A DNA stretch of 64,000 bases. It comes from Pyrenophora tritici-repentis (lineage: Eukaryota; Ascomycota; Dothideomycetes; Pleosporales; Pleosporaceae). Made by a program: the position numbers and the translations under genes. Position 1 is the first letter of the stretch; every line of letters starts with the position of its first letter. This document shows, in pieces, positions 11,598 through 23,967 of the stretch. The notes under the pieces were generated by a model. It was not told the DNA's origin, did no database searches, and saw only the letters and a list, made by a program, of their open reading frames with translations. The stretch lies in NCBI RefSeq assembly GCF_003171515.1, contig NC_089391.1, forward strand, positions 2,604,001-2,668,000, read 5' to 3'.

Positions 11598-12749
11598 ATG
11601 GCGCCCCCAGCCACGGCTCCGTTTACGTCGGTCAACACACACACGCTGCAGCCTGCCACGGATGAAGTTGAGTCGCCGAGCATTTCCAGCACGAATGCAC
11701 TCGCCCGCTACGAATACGAGGCCGGCCATGCGAATGCCACAACAGGCACCAAGATCTTGATGGTCGAGTGGGAGGATGATGACACAACCCGAGGCGTGCG
11801 GGGAGACTGGCATATATCATGGGAAGGCAGCACACGCGTCTTGCCCGCCAACGATCAGCCCGCCAATGATGTGAATCGCATGTATTTTCTTCTGCCTCCG
11901 GGTGTTGCGGTACCGACAAGCGTCACACTCACGCTACGACCGCAAGACGCTAGCAAAGCTCCCGTAGTATGGCATACAAATCCCCTGCCGGCCCTGTTTC
12001 CCCCTGAACTTGGCGCATCAGCACGCGCAGCCGGAAAGAAGGGTGTTCTGCACACCATCTGGGCAAAGAAGAGGCTACAGGTGCTGCAGAAGGAGATTGA
12101 AGCAGAGTCAAGAAACAATGTTGAGGGCGTTGGCCTGCTCATGGTAGTGCAAGAGAAGGAATGGATTGAGTCTACCTTTGGTGTCAATGCCAAACCAGCC
12201 GGTCTCAGTATCTCGCTGGGAGAGCCGACATTAGCACCAATGAAAGCTCCGTCTAGCCCGCGATCACCAGGCGGGGGGAGGCTCATGGACAAGCTGGCTG
12301 GACTGCGGTTGGGCACGAGCGAGAAGGACCTTAGCCCCAACAGCAGCACGCCAGGCTTCTCCAATCCTCTCTCACCCGAATCCTCCGACATTGCTATTAG
12401 TTCATTTTCCGTATTCAAAGGCGCGAATCCATCTGCACTTGCAGCGAAACCGCCGCAGCCGCCACAGTCTCAGCCAGCAGTAGCCCCGCGGAAAGTCGCC
12501 GCTCAAGCGCCCCCGCAATTCATCACGGAACAGCAAGGCTCTAGTCTGATGGGCTCCCTGAACGCACTTTCTGGTCCAGCCCCTATCTTCCAGTCCCGTG
12601 GTCCATCAGCCCCTGTGGACGAGGACGACAAGGACGACGGGCTATTTGCGCTGCCTATCAGCCCGAGGAGCCCTGAAGTGGGCAAGAGTCCATTCTCGTT
12701 TGCAACCAGCGATACGGCACCTTTTCTGAAAGAAGAAAGTGCTGTTTGA
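11598..12749 (+). CDS. Uncharacterised conserved-type fungal protein, Ser/Pro-rich
   Basis: A single exon of 383 aa. I do not recognise a named family. The first ~170 residues look folded: a run of beta-strand-like segments (ARYEYEAG, TKILMVEWEDDD, GDWHISWEG, MYFLLPPGVAVPTSVTLTLRP). A basic helix follows (HTIWAKKRLQVLQKEIEAESR), then LLMVVQEKEWIESTFG. From about 210 onward it is Ser/Pro-rich and probably disordered, with several S-P sites that could be phosphorylated. No signal peptide or membrane segment is visible. Codon use and the long open frame support a real gene. The start is the first ATG of the frame, close after a pyrimidine-rich leader. Function unknown. Confidence 0.7.
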   Translation: MAPPATAPFTSVNTHTLQPATDEVESPSISSTNALARYEYEAGHANATTGTKILMVEWEDDDTTRGVRGDWHISWEGSTRVLPANDQPANDVNRMYFLLPPGVAVPTSVTLTLRPQDASKAPVVWHTNPLPALFPPELGASARAAGKKGVLHTIWAKKRLQVLQKEIEAESRNNVEGVGLLMVVQEKEWIESTFGVNAKPAGLSISLGEPTLAPMKAPSSPRSPGGGRLMDKLAGLRLGTSEKDLSPNSSTPGFSNPLSPESSDIAISSFSVFKGANPSALAAKPPQPPQSQPAVAPRKVAAQAPPQFITEQQGSSLMGSLNALSGPAPIFQSRGPSAPVDEDDKDDGLFALPISPRSPEVGKSPFSFATSDTAPFLKEESAV

Positions 12750-13346
12750 GTGTTACAGAAATCGATTCATTAGGGTCTTGGAGTCTAGGGTATGGTATTC
12801 TTTCGCTCGTGGGAGGGATTTTGTAGCCTAACATTGTTGAAGCGATACCTTTAGCGGCCTGCATGCCTCTTCAATAAGTAGCAATGATTAGAAACATGGT
12901 AATAGGTCTTCACACTCAAACATGGCCAATGGGATCGATGTGAATGTACCTTTGTGTCTTCACGTTGCAAGTGCATCCAACAGATCTCTCGGGAGCAGTG
13001 GCATCACCGCGAACATGCGTATGTATGCTTCTCTTGATGATCCACTATAAATTTTGATAAATTTGGGTGATACAAACGCGTGTGTACATGATAGCACATA
13101 TTTGGCCTAGAGCAGTAGCATGCAAAAGTAAACGCGGACAACGGTGAAGGACAACGCACGTGCTAGGCAGCCGTTCGCCTTGGCACGCTACTGCTGACCA
13201 AAGTGGATCTCTCCAACGCGAACTCCAGCGCAGCTTCCACGAGAGTCGCAAAGCTCTCACCACCTCAGCCCACTATTTCCCCTTTGTCGCACACTTTCCT
13301 TCGACAACTACACACATTCTCTCATACAGATCCAATTCGCGCAAAC
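12750..13346. other. Intergenic region, no gene seen
   Basis: 3' end of the uncharacterised gene and promoter/5' UTR of the PRP39 gene. An in-frame upstream ATG at 13203 could extend PRP39, but the added residues look like translated leader sequence. Confidence 0.55.
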
Positions 13347-15397
13347 ATGTTGCACACGGGGCGCGGTGCCATTGCCCAGATCCACTACACGGGCGAAGAG
13401 GCTGCGGGTGAGATCAACAAGCTCTTAGGTGCAGTTGTAAGTACTATCCGCTCCTTCCTCACGCTTTCACACTGACGCCGACGTGCATTCAGATCGAGAA
13501 CGAGGACGACTTTGAGCGATGGGAAGCCCTTGTTACGCGCGCCTCCGATCTTGAGGGCGGCGTCACTCGGAACTCCAGCCCTGGTGCCATTGAACTTGTG
13601 CGCAATGTCTACGACTGCTTCCTCACAAAGTTCCCACTGTTCTTTGGCTACTGGAAGAAATATGCCGACCTCGAGTTCTCTATTGGCGGTACCGAGACTG
13701 CCGAGATGGTGTACGAGCGCGGTGTCTCTTGCGTCACAACCTCAGTGGACTTGTGGGCAAACTATTGCACCTTCAAGATGGACACGTCGCATGATAACGA
13801 TATTATTCGAGAGTAAGTCTTGCCTTTCCTCCCCTTCCCCTCCCGATTTGGAGGCTCAATCTTGCCGTAGCCAGCGGCGAGTCCCGCGCATTCTGGCGCT
13901 TCATCTTTACAAATGACCTTGTCTCGCTGCATACAGTTTGATGCGCCTCCTAATTGCCCCGTCACTATTTACCCTGCGAATGAGCAGCATGATGCGCTAC
14001 TAGTCCGAAGTCCATGGTCATATTGCCTTGTTGTTGGCACACTAGGTTACTTTACAACAGCACCCCCTCCCCTCCCTCCCCTATATGTAGACCTGTCATG
14101 CTGACCCAACAGATTGTTTGAGCGTGGTGCCCACTTTGTCGGTCTTGACTACCAGAGCCACCCGTTCTGGGACAAGTACATTGAATTTGAGGATCGCATC
14201 CAAGAGCCAGCGAACGTCACCAAGCTCTACTGCCGAATTATGCATATGCCCATCTACCAGTCTTCTCGATACTATGAGAAGTATTGCCTACTACTTGCCG
14301 ACCGGCCAGTCGAAGAACTAGTCGATTCTGATATGCTTGAGACGTTTAAGAGCGCAGTTCAGCTGGAGAACCAAGGACAACCTGAGAAGCCGGCGCTAGA
14401 AATCGAACGACAGTTGCGCGTCAAGATCCATGAATACTGGTATGAAGTCTACGGAAAGACCTCGGCGGATACGACGAATCGCTGGACTTTCGAAACAGCC
14501 ATCAAGAGGGCCTACTTCCACGTCACCGATCTCGAAGATGCCGAACTCGAGAACTGGCGCAAGTACTTGGAGTACGAGGAGAAGCAGGGTGGCTTCGAGC
14601 GCATCTCTTTCTTGTACGAGCGCTGTTTGGTTGCGTGTGCGCTGTACGATGAGTTCTGGCTGCGATATGCCCGCTGGATGTTCTCGCAGGGCAAGGAAGA
14701 AAACACGAGGATCATCTACATGAGGGCTAGCTGCATATTCGTACCTATTTCAGCGCCTACCATACGCCTAAACTGGGCCCGTTTCGAAGAGAAGATCGGT
14801 CGTATCACTGTCGCTCGCGATATCTACCTGGCCATGCTCGAAGAGGCTCCCGAACATACCGAGACTCTCATTGCTTTGGCAGGCTTGGAGCGACGCCACG
14901 AGGGCAATGACGCTGCTATTCACCTGCTGGAGGAGTACATCAAACGTTCCAACAACCAGATCGGTGGTATCCTAGCTGCAGAACAGGCGCGGATACTCTG
15001 GCAATGCAAGGGCAGTGTCGATGAAGCGCGTCAAGTGTTCCAGAACAAGTACGAGCAGTTCCCGGACTCACGAGAGTTTTGGGTCAAGTACCTCGAGTTC
15101 GAAGTGGCACAATCTTCACCCAACCAGGACGAGGCTCATGCCCGGATAAAGGCAGTTCACGAGCTTATGCGCACCACAGGCCGCTTCTCTTCTGACGTCT
15201 CGAAAGGACTATCGCACTACTACATGTCATACCTACTCGACCGTGGAGGCAAGGATGCAGCTGAGGAGTACATGCAGTTAGATAAGGATGTTAATGGGTA
15301 TGTATTATCTGCTACCAGCGCTCCCTCCCAAATTCCCTCCCACAAGAAACGAAAAGGCCAGCCTCACAATGCAGTAAACAAACGTCAGCGCAAATGA
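13347..15397 (+). CDS. PRP39: U1 snRNP-associated pre-mRNA splicing factor Prp39 (HAT repeats)
   Basis: Exons 13347-13436, 13493-13812 and 14113-15397 give 564 aa; the introns are 56 bp and an unusually long 300 bp. The protein is built of HAT (half-a-TPR) repeats, seen as recurrent W...Y..FE patterns: FGYWKKYADLEF, DLWANYCTFK, PFWDKYIEFE, ENWRKYLEYEE, EFWLRYARWMF, EFWVKYLEFE. Prp39 is a core U1 snRNP protein that helps recognise the 5' splice site in the nucleus. The reading across both junctions (LLGAV|IENEDDF and DIIRE|LFERG) matches the expected family order. The C-terminus is short and basic (KKRKGQ...NKRQRK). A possible GTATGT donor after LDKDVNG means the true C-terminus could instead be spliced further. 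Confidence 0.9.
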
Positions 15398-16314
15398 TTA
15401 CTTGTTAGGTCTTGTCGGCGTAGCAAGGTTGCGACGCACGTTGCCAGTCGGCGTGGCATCCCACTGCTCTAGTGTTCATACCCCTTCTTGAGAGCCTTTG
15501 TTATTTACCATTTCTCTACATTTGCACACCTGCTAGCAAAACGTAATAAACCACACTTCTCGTCACCTTGTCGTGCTTGCTGACCTTGGCTTTCCGTCAC
15601 AGTGCGAAACAGATCGAAGACGGTACTGTTGCTCCACCAATTGCACCCGCAAAGCCCAGCCACCGCACTCGCTTTTAGTATCTCGACTGCAGTCTGGTAC
15701 ACACCTCCTGTCATAGATTTCATTTATCACACTCTAACTTATGTGTAGACTAGGCTGCCTTTCTCCAAACTTCATGAGCGTCTAGCAGCTAGATGCAGAT
15801 CCTACACGGAAGAGTAATGTGTGTTCAGCTGTATCCGCTACCACGTCGTTACAATAATAGCAAGACACAGGCGGGGCACAATGACAGTGTCAGGACTGGG
15901 CACCTTTACAATGACTTTGTCAAGATTGTGGATGAAGCCAGAATTCGGACTTGCCATAGGTAAACAACCACCCCATCACCATCTCCTTTGACTTGCACTG
16001 TACAATTTGGGGCGTTCAATTCGATTCTTTTTCTAATAAGATGTGCGGAGATGGGAATGCCATTTCCTTTAGGATAGCGATTTTGATCGGGGGCATGCAT
16101 TATAGTCAAATGAGCCTAGCTTTGTAGATCAAGCTCTATGTATGTAAAAAGTTCAATCATATACTAAATTGAGAGTCTTCGTGTACGGTTGAAGTACATA
16201 TAATACTGTTTGGTGACGCTTATCGGGAAGAGCGGAGGTCATGATATGTGTTTGGGAATGGTCTATAGGGGCTTGCCAGGCTACCATGGTGGTCTACCGC
16301 ATTCATGTTCTACT
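15398..16314. other. Intergenic region between convergent genes; no gene seen
   Basis: 3' flanks of PRP39 (plus) and the gamma-glutamyltransferase gene (minus). Frames here are short and unconvincing, and no RNA gene was noticed. Confidence 0.6.
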
Positions 16315-18094
16315 CTAAACGGCAACACCTCCACTGTTCTTCTGCCTAGGTTCTCCCGCAGCCTCAAATGTTCCATTCGCCAATCTCCTTAGCCCCTGTG
16401 CACTGCTGCCGGTGGGAGCACTCCACGTCACATTGGCACCCAAGTTCTTCAAGAACGCAGTCGTGCCATTGTCAAAGCCATACTCGAAACTTACCTGGGC
16501 AGGCACCAGCTGATCGTGCATCCTGGGTGCGGCGAGCGCCTCCGCGGTCGTCATGTTGCCATCCAGAATGTTGATCAAGTTCTGAACAGTAGCGGTAATG
16601 ATGCGCGAACCACCTGCTGCACCGATGGCCACGTAAAACGCGTCTGCAAGGGTAGAGTTCAGGTGTTCAACAATGACAGGCGAAATTGAAGACAAAGGTC
16701 GCTTTCCTGGGCGGATGAAGTTCGCAGCGCTGGGAATGAAACCAAACGAGTTTGACTGACCAGGGATACTGAAGTCGTTCATCTGGCAGTTCATAATCAC
16801 ACCCGTTTCGGGTACCACGAACCTGCTGCCGAAGAGGAGGTTGACAGTTGTGGTGAGAGTGATGGCCATTCCACTTGCATCGGCGCTGACGACATGAGCG
16901 GTTCCTGGTGTCTCAAGGGACTCGAGACCAAGGGGGTTGTAGTAGGATACTTCAAAGGTCTTGTTGTCGTAGATTTTGCTACGGATCTCCTTGGCTGTGG
17001 CTTCCGAGTGTATCTGCTCTTGGTACTTGTCCATGCCTTTTACGAAGAAAGGGTCGCCGAGCTCGGCGCGCAAGGCGTAGGCAAACTTCATGCTTTCGTC
17101 AAGGCGGTGCGTGGTGAGGTTGATATTGGATGGGTCGCCAACATTGGAGTAGCCTTCCATGAATTTCAGGGTTGAAAGAGCGACATCGCCACCAGATGGA
17201 GCACCACAAGCTGTGAGTTTGTAGTTACGGTAGTTGATGGTTGAAGGTTTGCGAATCGCGACTTTGTAGTCGGCCAAGTCTTGGAGTGTCATGGTGCCAT
17301 TTGATGCCTGAAGCGCGCGGATGGTAGCTTCTGCTATGGGCCCCTTGTAGAACGCATCAGGGCCTTTATTGGCCACGGTTTCGAGCGTGTCGGCAAAGCG
17401 CTTGCGCGTAATGGTCTCGCCGAGCTTCAAAAGCTGACCGTTGGGTGCGAAATCGATGGCGAATTGCTTGTCATCGACCAAGAAGTTGGATCCGGCTGTG
17501 GCGGTCGCAGAAGCCATGTACCTGACCAAGTCTTCATTGACCTTCCAACCATCCCTGGCGACTTTGACAGCCGGAGCAAGAACCTTGGCCCAAGGTAGGG
17601 CACCGTAGTGCTCGTGGAGGTACTGAAGGCCGCGGAGCTCGCCTGGGACGCCAGATGCAAGACCGCCAGTGATACTGGCATTTACGTTGTTCTTGAACAT
17701 GTCCTCGTAAGCAGCGGCTGGGGCCGTTTCACGGAAGTCAATAAACTCATATGTGCCGTTCGGTGCTCGGACAAGCATAAAGCCACCCCCACCGATACCT
17801 GTAAGTGAAAGATCAATACACAATATCTGATAATTTGCAGCAATTCAACTTACCAGAATGGTACATGCCGATAACCCCCATGCATACTACAGTACCCACC
17901 ATGGCATCTGCAGCATTGCCACCAATTTTCAGCAGATCGGTACCAATGTGACTGCAGATTTCATTCCCCGATGCCACTGCACCTAGCTTCCCTTCTGCAA
18001 GAACAGGAGGCTTGTTACCGGCTACCGGGCTACCTAAAGCACTCTGCAGCGTCAAAAGACCCACCACGCATTTGGTTAGGGATCCACGCGCCAT
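16315..18094 (-). CDS. ggt: Secreted gamma-glutamyltransferase (ECM38-type)
   Basis: Exons 18094-17854 and 17798-16315 (55-bp intron) give 574 aa. The enzyme cleaves the gamma-glutamyl bond of glutathione and conjugates. It is made as a proenzyme that cuts itself before a catalytic Thr. That Thr is seen at about residue 380 in GTAH-VVSAD, matching the TAH form of animal enzymes. Other family marks are GGGGFML near the N-terminus, CGAPSGGD, NDFS, RPLSSISPVI and GAAGGSRI. The start chosen (18094) begins a good signal peptide (MARGSLTKCVVGLLTLQSALGSPVAG), and an upstream in-frame ATG would add a polar extension. N-glycosylation sequons are frequent, fitting secretion or a vacuolar location. It is divergent to MSH3 with about 1.1 kb between starts. 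Confidence 0.92.
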
Positions 18095-19231
18095 GGTGTC
18101 CGCAGCGCAACGTTCTCGAAAAGATGAAGGAAGAATAAGGTCAGCAACCCAGCAACGTAGCGAAGACAATGAGCTCGTCACTGATACTATTTATGTACGG
18201 ACCCTCCGCTGAGTAGTCGGTCACCGCTTTCATAAGCAACCAACGATAGTACCATGAATTTCCCCGCACGGCGAGACTAGTAGCGACTGGACAGATGGGG
18301 AGGCTACGACGGTAGAGGCTAGGATTGCGTTTGGGTAAGAAAAAAATGCATCATGGCGGTCCGTGTGGTGAGTTAGTTACTGCATGAGTGCTTACGTACG
18401 CTGGATTAGGGAAGTTTGTCGTGGTCAAGATAAGAGAATGCGGGCCGATGTCGATGGGGGATAGTTAGCACGCCTTCGTCGGGAAAATAGTGACATTCTT
18501 CTAGATGCCGCGACCTGTGCGCTGAGGAAAAATGTCACTCTTTTCTCAATTACGTGAAGAATAAGCGAAAGGAACAGCGCGCAGTGCGGTATTTTACTTT
18601 TTAACCAGTTATATCTACATACTGAACTTGTATCAGCCCGCCGTTAACAAGCCTGCAGACTGAGTCGAGTAGCAAAACGATTACAGCTAACTTACAACTC
18701 GACCCTGGTCCAAGATTGAACGCCTCCACCGAACCTGAGTAGCAAAGCATGATGAGAGAGAGTTTTGGTAGCGACATTGTGCTGGAATTAAAAATTAAAG
18801 TTTAGACGGCTTGCAAGTTGAAGCCATGTGAACACGTGGGGTGTTCAACAACACACAACGACATTGCTCATTACAATATATATGAAGTTCCATGTATCTT
18901 TCGCTATAGGTCATGGGACGGCTGTGGTACTGAGAAATTTCTGATTGCGAAGGGTCGAGATCTGACCACTGTATGCGGAAATCCGCGCTTGGCTGAGTAG
19001 TAAAGTTTCGAGATAGCTACCATAGATGCCAGCAGCTGTCTGTGAAAAAAGGTTCCATGAATGATCTCTGTCGTTGTGAGTTGGTGTTCGTGTTGGTGTT
19101 TGACTTGGCAGCCGAGCTTCCCCAGAAAAGCGTAACTAGTTAGAGGGCAGAAACGTGACAGCGTGAAGCGCGTACTTCGGCGCGTCTTCAGCTTCTCCAC
19201 ATACACATCGACCACTCGTCACCCCGCTCCA
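18095..19231. other. Divergent promoter region between ggt and MSH3
   Basis: No supportable gene. The AT-richer core (18.5-18.9 kb) presumably holds both promoters. MSH3 has an in-frame upstream ATG at 19163, but MAPKN at 19232 begins the recognisable PCNA-binding leader. Confidence 0.55.
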
Positions 19232-22200
19232 ATGGCGCCGAAGAATAGTCAGTCGGCGCAGCCCAAGTCGTCCCAAAAGGGAATTCAGCAGACGATTTCC
19301 AGCTTCTTCACAAAACCGTCGCAGGCACCAAAGCCTAGTCCCGCCCCTGCCCCCGCTGCTAAAGCACCCTCTCCAGCCGCAACGACACGGGAAGAAGAAA
19401 ATGACGACGATTCAGAACAAGACAGCCTCCCCGTACGGCCAGCACCATCATTTCGAAAGCGCGCCATTGAGGAGAATGTGCAAGACGAAGATTCCGGACG
19501 TTCATCGCCGCCAAAGCGCGTGCGTGTCGCGAAGGGCGACGACTCTCCTCGACAGTCGCTTGGACAAACTTCTGCCACCAGCCTGAATGCTGCAAAGCCG
19601 CCAAAGATCACCGAAAGGACATCCAAGTTCTTGTTCTCATCATCGCCAATGGTCCGAGACGAGAACCAGCAGGAAGACGACGAAGACGCCGCGGCTTCAC
19701 AAAAGCAGAGGGAGAGACTCCACGAGAAGTTTGTGAAGAAATTGGGACGACCAGACAGCTTCGCAGAGCTCAGAAGAAGAAACAAGATAATAGCCGAGGA
19801 CAATGCCAATGGCGAAGAAGCAGAAGGCGAGGAAGACGAGGAAGAAGAGCCTCCCGCAAAGCCTGCCAGAGGGAAGAAGGGCGCCGCGACAAAGAAGGCG
19901 AACAAATTGACGCCTATGGAGATTCAGTACCTTGACATCAAGCGCAAGCATTTGGACACGGTTGTCATCGTGGAGGTCGGATACAAGTACAAGTTCTTTG
20001 GCGAGGATGCAAGAACCGCGTCAAAAGAACTGGGGATCGTATGCATACCCGGCAAGTTTAGATACGACGAGCATCCCTCCGAAGCCCACCTCGATAGATT
20101 CGCATCCGCCAGCTTCCCCACACATCGTCTACAAGTTCACGTCAAACGCCTCATACAAGCCAATCACAAGGTCGGAGTCGTGCGCCAAGTTGAGACGGCA
20201 GCACTCAAGGCTGCAGGGACCAACAGGAACACGCCTTTCGTGCGCAAGCTCACCAACCTGTATACCAAGGGCACATATGTTGACGACATAGAGGGTTTGG
20301 AGACGCCTACTGCTGGGTCAGGCGCTGGGGCACAGTCGACTGGATACCTCCTCTGCATCACCGAAAGTAATGCAAAAGGATGGGGTACAGACGAGAAGGT
20401 CCAAGTCGGTCTGATAGCTGTTCAGCCGGCAACTGGCGACATCATTTACGATGACTTTGAAGATGGTTTCTTGCGCAGCGAGATCGAGACACGCCTACTC
20501 CACATTGCCCCAGCTGAGTTTTTGGTGGTCGGCGATCTATCCAAGGCAACCGATAAGCTAATACAACATCTGTCCGCCAGTAAGACGAACGTCTTTGGAG
20601 ACAGGTCCCGGGTGGAGAGAGTTGAGAAGCCGAAGACGATGGCCGCACAAGCATACAGCCACATCTCAAACTTTTACGCTGGGAAAATGAAGTCTAGTCA
20701 GGAGAACGATAGTGACAAGCAGGGCGCCATTCTGGACAAGGTACACCAGCTGTCGGAACATGTGACGATTTGCCTGTCAGCCATGATCACATACCTCAGC
20801 GAGTACGGACTTGAGCACGTCTTTGATCTCACAAAGTACTTTCAGCCTTTCAGCGCCCGGTCGTACATGCTACTCAACGGCAACACACTATCCAGTCTCG
20901 AAATCTACCAGAATCAGACCGACTTTACTTCCAAAGGCAGTCTATTTTGGACCATGAACCGGACCAAGACACGCTTTGGTCAGCGATTGCTAAGGAAGTG
21001 GGTTGGTCGACCGTTGATTGACAAGTCTAAGCTAGAAGAGCGCATAGCAGCTGTCGAGGAACTGAAAGAAGGCGAGAACACCATTCCTGTGGACAAGTTG
21101 AAGTTTATGCTCGGTAAGATCAAGACAGACCTTGAGAAGGTGCTCATCCGCATATATTACAAGAAGTGTACGCGGCCCGAGTTGCTAGCCGCGCTGCAAA
21201 CACTGCAGGAGATATCAGGTGAATACTTGTCGGTCAAGACTCCGGAGGAGAGCGGATTTACTTCCACATTGCTGAGCGAATCTGTGTCGAATGTGCCGAA
21301 AATCTACGATGATCTCAACAGCTTTCTTGAAAAGATCAATGCGCGTGCTGCAAAGGACGATGACAAATACTCCTTCTTCCGAGAGGAGCACGAAGCGGAG
21401 GATATCAACGATTTCAAGCTCAGCATCGCTTCTGTGGAAGACGACCTCAACACGCACCGTAAAGACGCGGCTGCAAAGCTCGGAAAGAGCAAAGTGGATT
21501 ATGTCACCGTTGCAGGCATCGAATATCTGATCGAAGTCAAGAGAAAGGCACCAGAGGAGAAGAAGGTGCCTGCATCCTGGCAACAGATTTCTGCCACCAA
21601 GACAACCCTCCGTTTTCATACTCCTGAGGTCAAGCGCATGCTCCAAGAGCGAGATCAGTACAAAGAGTCGCTTGCAGCAGCATGTGACAAAGCCTACAAG
21701 GATCTCTTAGAAGACATTTCATCCAAGTACCAGCAACTTCGGGACTGTGTATCTTCCTTGGCAACACTGGATGCGCTTCTTTCCCTCGCTGCTCTGGCAA
21801 ACCAGCCCGGATACGTGAAGCCAACCTTCACCGATGACATCGAGCTCAACATAACCGGTGGCCGTCACCCCATGGTTGAACAGCTACTCCTCAACAACTA
21901 CGTCCCAAACGACCTATCATTGTCTCACGACTCAACCCGGGCCTTGCTCATAACAGGCCCCAACATGGGCGGGAAATCCTCCTACGTACGCTCCGCAGCT
22001 CTCATCGCCATCATGGGGCAAATAGGCTCCTACGTCCCCGCCACGAACGCACGGCTCGGCATGCTAGATGCAGTCTTCACCCGCATGGGCGCATTCGACA
22101 ACATGCTCAAAGGCGAATCGACCTTCATGGTCGAGCTCAACGAAACATCTGATATCCTCAAATCCGCTACCCCACGTTCCCTTATCATTCTCGACGAGCT

Positions 22201-22685
22201 CGGTCGCGGCACTTCTACTTTTGATGGTGTCGCCATTGCCGAAGCAGTCCTCGACTATGTCATTCGTGACTTGCAGTCTTTGACGCTGTTCATCACACAT
22301 TACCAGCACCTTGCCAAGCTCACTACTCGCTTCCCCGCCGGGGAACTGAAGAATGTGCACATGCGATTTGAAGAGCAGAATGGCGGTAAGGAGGTTGTCT
22401 TCTTGTACGAAGCTACAGAGGGGATTAGTCACAGGTCGTATGGACTCAATGTGGCGCGGCTGGCGAGGGTGCCTGAAAAGGTTATTGATGTGGCTGAAGT
22501 CAAAAGTGCGGACCTGGAGGAGAGTATGGAGGTGTGCAAGTTGGGGAATTTGTGAGTTCAACTTGATATGATGATTGGGGAACTGGACGCTAACTATAAT
22601 CAGATCGCGCATGATGAAAGGGTTACTGGCCGATGGCTCTGAAGCAAGTCTTGATAAGCTTGTAGAGGGCATCGCGCAGTTGTGA
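19232..22685 (+). CDS. MSH3: DNA mismatch repair protein MSH3
   Basis: Exons 19232-22551 and 22604-22685 (52-bp intron, GTGAGT...CTAAC...TCAG) give 1133 aa. A PCNA-interacting peptide lies at residues 19-26 (QQTISSFF). A charged disordered N-region (to about 230) follows. Then come the MutS mismatch-binding domain ([29 protein letters not shown]), connector, core/lever domains and the C-terminal ABC ATPase: Walker [10 protein letters not shown] near 909-917, STFMVELNE, Walker [17 protein letters not shown] near 987, then an HYQHL switch. MSH3 pairs with MSH2 as MutS-beta to repair insertion/deletion loops in the nucleus. Length and domain order are normal. The small last exon restores the helix-turn-helix C-terminus ([23 protein letters not shown]), lost if the intron is read through. 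Confidence 0.96.
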
Positions 22686-22975
22686 TATGACATGGGAAAC
22701 ACAGTATGTATTGTATTGTTGAGGCGTATATCGAGATGGGAGGCAGGTATCTTCCCACTTGGGGATGATAGGTTCTGTATCGCTCATTATAGAAGGTGTC
22801 TCTACATCATAGGTATTATCTATCACGAAAAGCAATAGCAACATCACGTTGGACACAGATGATGGTGTTCGTTCTAGTATCGCTTGATGCATTATCAATA
22901 CTTTATGTCATGGCTATCATACTGGTGTGCATGACCAACGGATCCCCTGTCCTGCTGGCTCATATCGCAGCTCCT

Positions 22976-23385
22976 CTATTTGTCCTGAATGGGGACATCT
23001 GAGCCAGTAGCGTTCTTGTACTGCTTGCGGATGGCATCGCTGATCTGTTCGTCCTTGGCTTGCTCGAGCGCAGACTCGTTGTCTTGAGGGCCGGCGCCCA
23101 TGAACTTCTCCTGAACATAGTCGACGCCTATATGACGAAAATGTTAGCTACGAGCCTACATGACCACATGTTGTGGTTGGAGGGGGAAGGAAGCATACCC
23201 TTGTCAACGTAGTCCTCGTTCTTCTCGCTCTCACGACCGCCACCAGCAGCAGAGTTCAACTTGTCGCCGAGGCCACCGAGGAAGCCACCGGAGCCGGAGG
23301 ATTGTTGGGACTTTTGCTGGTCGCCGACGACTTGTTCGTTGGCGCTCTGGCTGTTGCCGCCGGCGAGCTTGTTGACAAAGTCCAT
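22976..23385 (-). CDS. Small hydrophilic Gly/Gln-rich protein, possibly stress-related
   Basis: Exons 23385-23199 and 23127-22976 (71-bp intron) give 112 aa. The N-terminus MDFVNKLAGG is followed by Gln/Ser/Gly-rich sequence (GSGGFLGGLGDKLNSAAGGG). A highly charged amphipathic C-half follows (NEDYVDKGVDYVQEKFMG, then QAKDEQISDAIRKQYKNATG). There is no signal peptide or membrane segment. This kind of short, Cys-free hydrophilic protein is widespread in filamentous fungi, often among stress-induced genes, but I cannot name a function. A GTA-repeat microsatellite (23437-23463) lies about 50-80 bp upstream of the ATG, probably in the 5' UTR. The gene is divergent to the CobW gene. Confidence 0.8.
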
Positions 23386-23967
23386 GGTGAATGTGTGGTG
23401 TTGGGTATGAAGTAGGTAGGTAATTGAAGTTGTCGCTGTAGTAGTGGTAGTAGTAGTAGTAGTTGAGAGTTTGTGTTGAAGAATACAGAAGAAGTGAAGG
23501 AAGAGAGAGCTATTTATGCAGTCTAGAAGACCCTCTCGACTTCCGATCTTGGACACGGTCGTAGCACAACGCAAACGGGTAAAGCAGGCTCTAGTTCCTG
23601 ATTTCACGCTCTTGGTACTGCAAGCTAAGAGGGCTTGATAGGCGCATGTTGCAAGCCCAGGATGTGAAGCTCACAGACGCTACGCAGTACCGGTCATTGT
23701 ACCTGATGTTGGTCCGCAGCAATGCCCCACCCCACTGGCTAGAGCTGCGCAGCGACGTCATTTTATGGCCCCGCCAACGGCACAAGCGAAGCTAAGCTCT
23801 GGAGGAGGGGAAGCTAACTGCTGAATAACACGTGCGGGGGAGATCTGAAATATAGCCACTTGCCAAAGTTTGGGAATTGCTTTTCTTAGCTTCGACTGGG
23901 GGGATTTGCGTAAATTGATCCAAGGCAGCGACATCATACAGTACATTCGTCATCGCCTTGTTTCACT
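23386..23967. other. Shared promoter region between small-protein gene and CobW gene
   Basis: 582 bp between divergent start codons. It contains the imperfect (GTA)n tract at 23437-23463 next to the small-protein gene. No other coding or RNA feature was seen. Confidence 0.6.
23437..23463. repeat. GTA trinucleotide microsatellite
   Basis: About nine GTA-type units with one interruption (GTAGTAGTGGTAGTAG...), 52-78 bp upstream of the start codon of the small hydrophilic protein, so probably in its 5' UTR or core promoter. Confidence 0.85.
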
